Shown: piece after piece, positions 57,591 through 64,000 of the stretch | How the letters are laid out: each line of letters starts with the position of its first letter | Numbering within the stretch: position 1 is the stretch's first letter | Source: Adiantum capillus-veneris | Lineage: Eukaryota > Streptophyta > Polypodiopsida > Polypodiales > Pteridaceae | DNA: 64,000 bases | Direction of reading: 5' to 3' | Assembly: GCA_014529385.2 (NCBI GenBank) | Contig: CM043942.1 | Span: 20,493,491-20,557,490, forward strand | Notes under the pieces: model-generated | Database searches by the model: none | Told to the model about the DNA's origin: nothing | The model's input: the letters and a program-made list of their open reading frames with translations, nothing else | Made by a program: the position numbers and the translations under genes

Positions 57591-57745
57591 CTTATGGTGC
57601 AGTAAAAAATATTTACCATGGATAAAAAAAGTTACTGTAGGTAAAGAGTGATTTGTATTTACCATGTAGGTGAAAAATATTTACTGTAGGTAAAAAATAT
57701 TTACTGTGGTAAAAATTATTTACTGTCGGTAAAAAAGTGAAAACG
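57591..57745. repeat. short tandem repeat of tttactgtaggtaaaaaata units
   Basis: About six imperfect ~20-base copies (aatatttaccatgg, tttactgtaggtaaaa, tttactgtggtaaaaa). The unit holds inverted words (ttaccatggata / tttactgtaggtaaa), so it can form small hairpins. Confidence 0.8.
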
Positions 57746-58714
57746 GAGTATGCTGTGCTGTGAGTCCACACGAACATCCTCGTGTAAATTTCACTAGAAA
57801 TTCACACCTAGAATGGGCTATTCTGTAAGATATAGGTTGTAGGCATGCATAAGAGCTCGTTCCCACGTATCTTCTGTCCATGGCACTTTTTACTCTTTGG
57901 TGCTTGTGAAGTAGATTTTTCTTCTCTTTCGAGATCCCTTGGACTAGAGTATCCTCATCTCCCCAACAACTGACTGTGCCTTTATTGCATCTTCAGAAGG
58001 GGTCCTAAAAACCATGCATCAGTACTCTTTGATGATGCTTTTGATTCCATTGGCCATCCTTTGAAATGTCTTGAATTTGCAGACATTATATTTCTGTGAT
58101 TAGTGCAATGTTGGATGAAAGTGTTATTCATTAAAAACTTACTCTTCCTTATCAACAATATTAAAGTCATGCTTCCAAATGATTTTTCATTGTATATACA
58201 CAAACACAACAATATATCTATGTGTTGAGGATATGGCTATGTGTTAAGGGTCAATTCATGATACCATTCTCTAGTCACATAGAGTTGTCTTGAACTAGGT
58301 ATGAACCTCATGCCCACTAGCTAGTTCTAGTGAGGCATGTGATGTTTTAATTAGCTTCAAAACTCCTCTTAATATCCTATAGAGCAACAATAAGTGAGGA
58401 GTAAATTTTGGTTTGAGTCTCACATCCATGTGCTAGTGCCTTGAACTAAGTCTGAGTGTGTCCGCCTTCTAGTTAAGCAAGCCATGTGAGGCTCAAACTC
58501 AAATAAATACTCTTCTTAATATCCCACATAGTAGCAACAAGTGAGGCTTGAACTTAATTTTGAGCCCCCATTTCATGTGCTAGTTGTTCGATTTATATGG
58601 CACAAAGGGTCCCCACAAACAACCATGAGGTCAAACTTAACACAAAATACTGCAATTTCAAGTCTCATTTTTAAAAATGGGACTTGGATAATTCCCAAAA
58701 TTCCTAAATATGTC
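57746..58714. other. intronic sequence, no gene recognised
   Basis: Contains diverged gaggctcaaactc-type words between 58285 and 58570 related to the 53.5-54.6 kb field. No gene seen. Confidence 0.4.
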
Positions 58715-59660
58715 CTAGGTGTGCTAATTAGCATAGCATTTATGCAGTTGAGCATACCCAATATGACAATTAGTATTCTAGGTATGTTAACTAGCATATA
58801 TTGTGCTAACCATCTTGACCATCTTGCAAGTTAGCATATTTCAAATACGGGGTAGCATACTCATTACCTCCTACAACAAAATTCTGAGCATGCTAGTTTT
58901 CATACTAGGTACAACATAAAGGGTGCTAAAGTAGCATACACATTATGCTAACCAGCATACATCGTAAGATCAGTAGGTATGCTAACTAGCTTAGTCATAA
59001 TGCTAATCCATGAATATTATGCTAGCCAACATACTCTATAGGATCACTAGTCATGTTGACAAGAATACTCATAATGCTAAACCCTTGAATATTGTGCTAA
59101 ACAACATCCTCCATAAGATCACTAGGCGTGCTAACTAGCATACACATAATGCTAAACCCTGAATATTGTGCTAGCCAGCATACTCTGTAGGATCACTAGG
59201 CATGCTAACTAGTATACTGATAATGATACATCTTGAATACTGTGTTACCAGCATACTTTGTAAGATCATTACGCATGCTAACTAGCATACTCATGTAATG
59301 CTAAACCCTGAATATTGTGCTAAATAGCATACTCTGTAAGATCACTAGGCATGCTAACTAGCATACCATTAATGCTAAACCATGAATATTGTGCTAACCA
59401 GCATACTCTGTAAGATCACTAGGTATGGCAACTAGAATACTCATAAAGCTACCCTGAATATTGTGCTAACCAACATACTCTGTAAGATCACCACATATGC
59501 TCACTAGGATACTCATAATGCTAAACCCTAAATATTGTGCTAACCAACAAATTTTGTAAGATCACTAGGCATGCTAACTAGCATACCCTAAAGCTAAACA
59601 ACATACCCAACATAGTAATAATGCTAACTGGCATAAACCTTGTATCAAACAGCATACTCA
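58715..59660. repeat. 74-75-bp tandem repeat in a TAGCATA-rich field
   Basis: Units marked by gaatattgtgct start at 59012, 59087, 59161, 59235, 59310, 59384, 59456 and 59530. Each contains ccagcatactctgtaagatcactaggcatgctaactagc-type sequence. The array is about nine units from 58930 to 59600; the flanks are irregular. The motif is the reverse complement of the satellite palindrome with the same 7-base arms (TATGCTA/TAGCATA). Confidence 0.9.
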
Positions 59661-59742
59661 AAATGCTACTGATCATACTGCATGATAATACTTATTATAC
59701 ATCCAATGCAATAAGTTATGGCACAAGTATTTGATTGATCAC

Positions 59743-60335
59743 CTGAGACTCGTCTAGGAGGTGCACAAAGTGTTTTATGTAGCCATTCCTCCTCACTCGC
59801 TTTCGACAAACATCCTTCTTGTTGGGTGAAACATGAGTCTCCTCTCTCCAAAAGGTGTAGACCAATTCTTTAATTTCATCTAGATAGGGCTATGGTGGTG
59901 CTTATGACATGCAGCCAAGGAAAATAATCGATCAACGACACCAGGCTTCTCCCACCGTGATTTTGCCTTAAACAAGGTGCGACGGCTGACTTTTAGGACC
60001 CTGGAGACTTTGGTAATAGGCATGTTTTCCTTTGAATTCAACAGCATCTGCAATGTTGCATTCTTCCAAAACGACTCCTCATGAGAGCTTGACTGCTTAA
60101 CGGTAGCAAGTGTGTTACGGACATTGGAGACAATTGCCATTAGCAAAAAAACAACCACTAAAGATTGACCATGGATTTCCCAACTATGTGGATGGTTAGC
60201 AGCAAGACTCCAGATTTCCAACTTTGTTTGTGTATTGAAACCTTGTGTCCTGCTGTTGAAAGCACTTGCAATCTGGAAAGTGATTTTGTTTTTCTCCTCA
60301 TCGTTGATGGCATGATCTCCTTGCTCAACTTTCAT
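59743..60335 (-). pseudogene. exon 1 of a transposon-associated gene, helix-turn-helix domain
   Basis: The minus-strand frame from an ATG at 60335 runs 151 codons. Near its end lies PITKVSRVLKVSRRTLFKAK, which fits a helix-turn-helix DNA-binding motif. The frame stops at 59880 after HKHHHSPI. One base over, it continues as DEIKELVYTFWREETHVSPN and KKDVCRKRVRRNGY, ending LLDESQ at a GT donor (59742). From memory, the T-x-VSPN-x-KDV motif after an HTH marks an uncharacterised, probably transposon-derived plant and animal family. The single shift near 59890 suggests a pseudogene or a sequence error. Exon 2 is at 49418-50139. Confidence 0.6.
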
Positions 60336-60857
60336 CCGTTGGTTTTCCCGTTATTTTCTCTTTCTTTCTCTCTCATATTTCCTGATAACCAAAGTAGCTG
60401 GATCCTTTAAGTTGTAATTCATTGGTTGTAATGGCCGCCTTCTACATTCTCGTGAGGTTTGTAAACGAGCATGTATTAGATAGTTGAAATCAATGAAATA
60501 GTAGCTGTGAGCACATGATGCAATCATTAAAACATGCTAACATTTGATTAACTACACCAATGAATGCACTTGGAGTTTGCTTACCACCATTATAGAGCAT
60601 GCCTCCATTTTCAGCATTGGAGGTTGTAATACTATTGGAAGTTCTAGCATTGGCTTGTAATAATGTAGGTCCATTTTGAGCATTGAAAGTTGTTGGTTCT
60701 TCATACGTATGGGTCTGTGCCAAAGAACAATGATAATGACTCAGCTTCCACAACTGAACTCTGAGGCTAGCTGCCAACGGAACAGACCAACAGGAAGTAG
60801 GAACAATGCTGAATACCACGAGTCTTAGAGTGAGAGACAGATGGAGCTCGCGTGCAT

Positions 60858-60863
<6 letters not shown>
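60336..60863. other. upstream region of the minus-strand gene relic
   Basis: A minus-strand frame across 60490-60800 reads EEPTTFNAQNGPTLLQANAR and NSITTSNAENGG, low-complexity Asn/Thr-rich, and might be an upstream exon or a 5' region. No clear start or promoter was found. Confidence 0.3.

Positions 60864-60913
<50 letters not shown>
60864..60913. repeat. (GA)n microsatellite
   Basis: Pure GA tract of about 50 bp. Confidence 0.95.
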
Positions 60914-60915
<2 letters not shown>

Positions 60916-61047
60916 CATCCACTACTCCACTCTCTCTTGGGTAACCAAAAATTGGAAAAGGTCGCGGAGGGAACTAATAAAGTAATGTTTTTTCAAGACA
61001 TTCCAAAATTAAATTTCACTTGCCCTTTTGTCTTCAACAAATGCTAA

Positions 61048-62125
61048 CAAGCACAACTAACTAGCATTGTTCGAGACAACCATTTCAATGACACGCTAAC
61101 ATGCTTCTACCCAATTATAGACTCTCCTTGATGTACTCTAACCACTTCAAGTCTTAGTCTGTGATTTTGACACTTTTAGTCAGTTCTATCGCTCCTTTTT
61201 TTGTTTGTTTCTTGCAACTTCCCTAGGAGGTTAGTTAAGCCAAAAGTGATCCAAATTGAATACAACTTGGTCTCTATGCCTATATTTGTGATGGCAAACA
61301 CTTCTGTAAGCTCATATGTCAATTTTGGCCTTTAAATTTGGGACTTGAGACATCATACACATATGATGTCTTTTGTGGCAAAATGAAGTGAATTTTATCC
61401 CAAAGACTCTTTATCACTCAAGGAACTCTCAACAAATTTCAAAATTCAATTTCAACACTTTTTGTGCAAGTTATGGTCAATACAAGCATGAACCTTGCCC
61501 ACTTTCCATCTTTTGGCACTGTTTAGCCCAAATATGCTCCAAATGCAATGAAATTTTGGTTAGGGACTTCTTTTATGCTTTAGGACACTATGGTATACTC
61601 AGATGTATGATTTGACCCATACCTGGCCTAATAGTCTTCATACGCGTATGATGTCTATTGGCTTAGATTTCAGTTTTGTTTCTACCCAAGGTTCTCCTTG
61701 ATGAATAAAGTAAGAATATGTGATCACAAAAAAATTTGGATGTCAAAAATACACCAAATCACTATTTTTCACTTTTACATTCTTGGAATTACAAAAATCT
61801 TCTTAAATTCAAAGATATGTGTCCAAATGACATGAAATTTTGCAAATAATCTTAAATCATCATCTCCAAACCTCCTATGTGGTTAGAAGTGCAATTGGAC
61901 TTTCAGATCTTGACTTGAGACATCATACACGTATGATTTCTATGTGCTCAGATGTTGGAGCTCTCTTTACCTTAGGTCCCCTTATCATAAGCAACAAGAA
62001 CATATGATCACAACAAAGGTTAAAGCTCAAAATTTCTCTCAAACACAAATTTGACATTGTCACCTTCCATGAAGTGCAAAATCACACTTTTCTCTCAAGA
62101 TATATGTCCAAATTGATTCAAACTT
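61048..62125 (+). other. 3' non-coding region of a Tat-like element
   Basis: AT-rich, no long frames. It holds three copies of a long dyad, at about 61345 (CATCATACACATATGATG), 61637 (TCATACGCGTATGATG) and 61921 (CATCATACACGTATGAT). Each lies about 280-290 bases from the next, in related surroundings. It ends in a polypurine tract, so it is the interior next to a 3' LTR. Confidence 0.55.
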
Positions 62126-62135
62126 AGGGGGGGAG
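62126..62135 (+). other. polypurine tract
   Basis: AGGGGGGGAG lies directly before TGTTGAACC, the start of an LTR-like sequence shared with 15771. Confidence 0.75.
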
Positions 62136-62257
62136 TGTTGAACCATGGCTAAACAGTACTGTATAACTCAATTTTTGTACCAAAGTCTTACTTTTTGAGA
62201 GTTATGCAATTATGCGGATTATGGTCCAAAATATCATTTGTAATGAGTAGCTATTCA
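62136..62257 (+). repeat. partial Tat-like LTR (first ~120 bp)
   Basis: It matches 15771-15893 (cataactcaatttttgtaccaaagtc ... atttgtaatgagtagctatt). The LTR then stops abruptly and coding-like sequence begins. The rest of the LTR and the leader are missing. Confidence 0.75.
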
Positions 62258-64000
62258 CGATCGATGCTCCAAAAACAAAATTATATTCTTGAAGAAAGAG
62301 ACATGACATCAATTTCCCAATCTCAGAAGAAGAAGAAAACACGAAGGAAGAGATCGCAAAAATCAGTGGTCAGACCCTAGTTCAAAGACCAACATAGGGA
62401 CTACTGACGACCCCGTATATATGAACGACGGTGAAGAAGATTCTGATTCAAGTGAAACCATGGAGACCAAAACGACCACTAGGAAAGAAACCAACAAGGA
62501 AGGTTCTCATGAGCCACAATGGCCAGGACCCAAAAAGAAGATAGGAATTTACCCAAACCCTACGGAGGAGATCGAGCGAGTCAAGCAATTAAAGAGTTTG
62601 GTAGAAGAGACCCAAAGGGATCTAGAGCCAACACCTAGGCAGATCCAGATTATAGACACAGTGTTTCCTATGTAACAGCAACCTCACCAAGTCCATAGAC
62701 CCCTAGCCATACCTAGTGTCATCTAAGAAGAAAGTGACTTAAAGTCATGGGAAAGTAGGCGTACTCACTTCTTGTTGGAAATAATGTTTACAGAGGGACT
62801 ACCTAACCCTATCAAAGAAATGGAGATCCCATCTTCCCCACGTCAAGGGATTGAAGCCCAAAAGGTGCCGTAAATATTGCCAAATTGATGGATTTCATGG
62901 CTTCAAAAGTTAGAACCACCATCATGTCCAAACTATATGGAGACCCTGAACTATTCTTAGCTCTTCGAGCTTTCCTCAATGGAGAATTGAAGGTCACGCT
63001 ACCACAATTTGTATAGATGGATGGAGCTAGATGGATGCCAATAGCGGAGGAACACTTAGATCCACAACCCAACCTAGATGAGAACCCTATTGTAGAAATA
63101 CCTGTTAGCAAGTTGGGACAATACTTCGAGGGTGATGAATCCAATGCAACCATACCAATCACTACCAAGGTATTAATTGTGAAGGGAATCCTTGATGGTG
63201 GTGCTGGGGTTAGCATTGTGACTAAAAATTGATGGGAAACTATGGGAAGACCTCACCTTGGGATCACAAACATAGTAGTAAAGATGGCCAATGGGTCTAT
63301 TCTTAAACCTATTGGGATGCTAGAAGATCTCAAGATCAAGGTCTTTGGACATAAAATAAGAAATACCTTCATTGTTATGTATTTCTCCAAGCACACTATG
63401 GCATCTGAGATGATCTTAGGACGTACTCATTTCATGAGGGAAGCAAAAATGGTGCATGACTAGTCTAAAAACCATGTCTACTTACAGTTCCCAGATTCTA
63501 TCATTCAAGTGGATCTTGTAATTGGACGAGTACATCCTCTAGGGAACATGTTTAATATTGATCATAGATTTGACACCACAGTTCACTCGGCCCCATTGCA
63601 GTGTTGTTACACATGTAAAGTGGACACTAATGTTGGGGAATATTCTCCTTATTTGATTGTACTACTTGTGATGACTGAGTCGGACAATGTGGATTGGGTT
63701 CACTTAGCAGCAACCATAGACGCTTGGGGAAATAGGGGGACGACCTGGGTAACACTAGAGGGGGATGAAATTCCACCACTCGTACCGTTAAATTTGCTAG
63801 AAGCAATGCACATAGCTTCTTAATATGATCGACAAGATGAAGGTTTGACTGGCATTGGAACCAGTAGCGTCTCACAAGACTATAGCCCACACGATTTGGG
63901 GTCAGATAATCAATTGAAATTGACTCTTGAGAACAAAGAATCTGAGTTAAATCTTAGTGCAAATGTGGGGACAAACCATTTAGGGGCCAGTGGTACCCTA
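62258..64000 (+). pseudogene. Tat-like gag-protease region, decayed, open at the window end
   Basis: A Lys/Arg-rich start (SQSQKKKKTRRKRSQK) leads to Gag-like, Glu/Pro-rich frames (62421-62675) and FLALRAFLNGELKVTLPQF. The protease region is the clearest part: VLIVKGILDGGAGVSIVTKN, with the DGGA active-site motif, then VVKMANGSILKPIGMLEDLK and EMILGRTHFMREAKMVHD, in the same order as GLVDGGAQ, VKMANNS and FILGRPWL of the gypsy element at 8.5 kb. A stop at 63230-63232 follows the active site and others break the frame later. RT would lie beyond 64000. Confidence 0.75.

Larger units (their letters stand above)
50140..59742 (-). other. predicted 9.6-kb intron
   Basis: The minus-strand donor is CTCAG|GTGATC (59742 downward) and the acceptor is TTATTGTAG|GCC (50140). 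Both fit plant splice sites, and the exons join in phase 0 between DESQ and AKIFHRF. The span contains satellite remnants, several small tandem repeats and no transposon with clear ends. Reported as a prediction: the gene is broken by shifts, so splicing may no longer occur. Confidence 0.5.

Overview
This is a repeat-dominated stretch of a land-plant nuclear genome. I see no rRNA, tRNA, operon or intact host gene. Evidence for a plant: a Ty1/copia element primed by the initiator-Met-type site TGGTATCAGAGC, Ty3/gypsy elements of Tat type (extra RNase H after RT, primer site of the TTGGCGTCGTTGCCGGGGAT kind), a chromodomain gypsy tail, a hAT transposase relic and long (GA)n/(CA)n tracts. A gene relic with a ~9.6 kb intron suggests a large genome. 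Its protein resembles, from memory only, an uncharacterised family I associate with mosses and ferns, so a seed-free plant is possible but unproven.

Layout. 1-860: retroelement-like debris with one unrecognised ORF. 861-12797: a minus-strand Tat-type gypsy composite with three LTR copies; the right-hand internal region holds gag, protease, RT, two RNase H regions and integrase, broken by stops and frameshifts. 12798-13640: 3' end of a chromovirus (integrase tail, chromodomain, PPT, LTR). 14126-15034: hAT transposase relic. 15117-15770: 154-bp tandem repeat. 15771-17572 and 23497-26990: older Tat-like debris, split by a Ty1/copia element at 17573-23496 with a perfect TTGGC target duplication.

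27-30 kb: simple repeats and a decayed coiled-coil gene. 30292-36720: an LTR element with a 6-bp target duplication, a Tat-like primer site and no recognisable pol; it carries an unrecognised ORF and a 451-bp foldback. 36.7-39.5 kb: TAGC-rich sequence and hypothetical ORFs.

39555-48930: the most striking object, a satellite array whose repeat unit is a 491-bp trimer of three diverged monomers (167+167+157 bp). Its palindrome TATGCTAGTTAGCATA recurs outside the array. 49418-50139 and 59743-60335 are two exons of one minus-strand gene relic, joined in phase across a GT-AG intron that contains several smaller tandem repeats. 61.1-64.0 kb: another Tat-like element with PPT, partial LTR and decayed gag-protease.

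Nothing here acts as a pathway. Most pieces are layers of transposon insertion, LTR recombination and satellite growth. Boundaries were read by eye, so coordinates of diffuse repeats are approximate.
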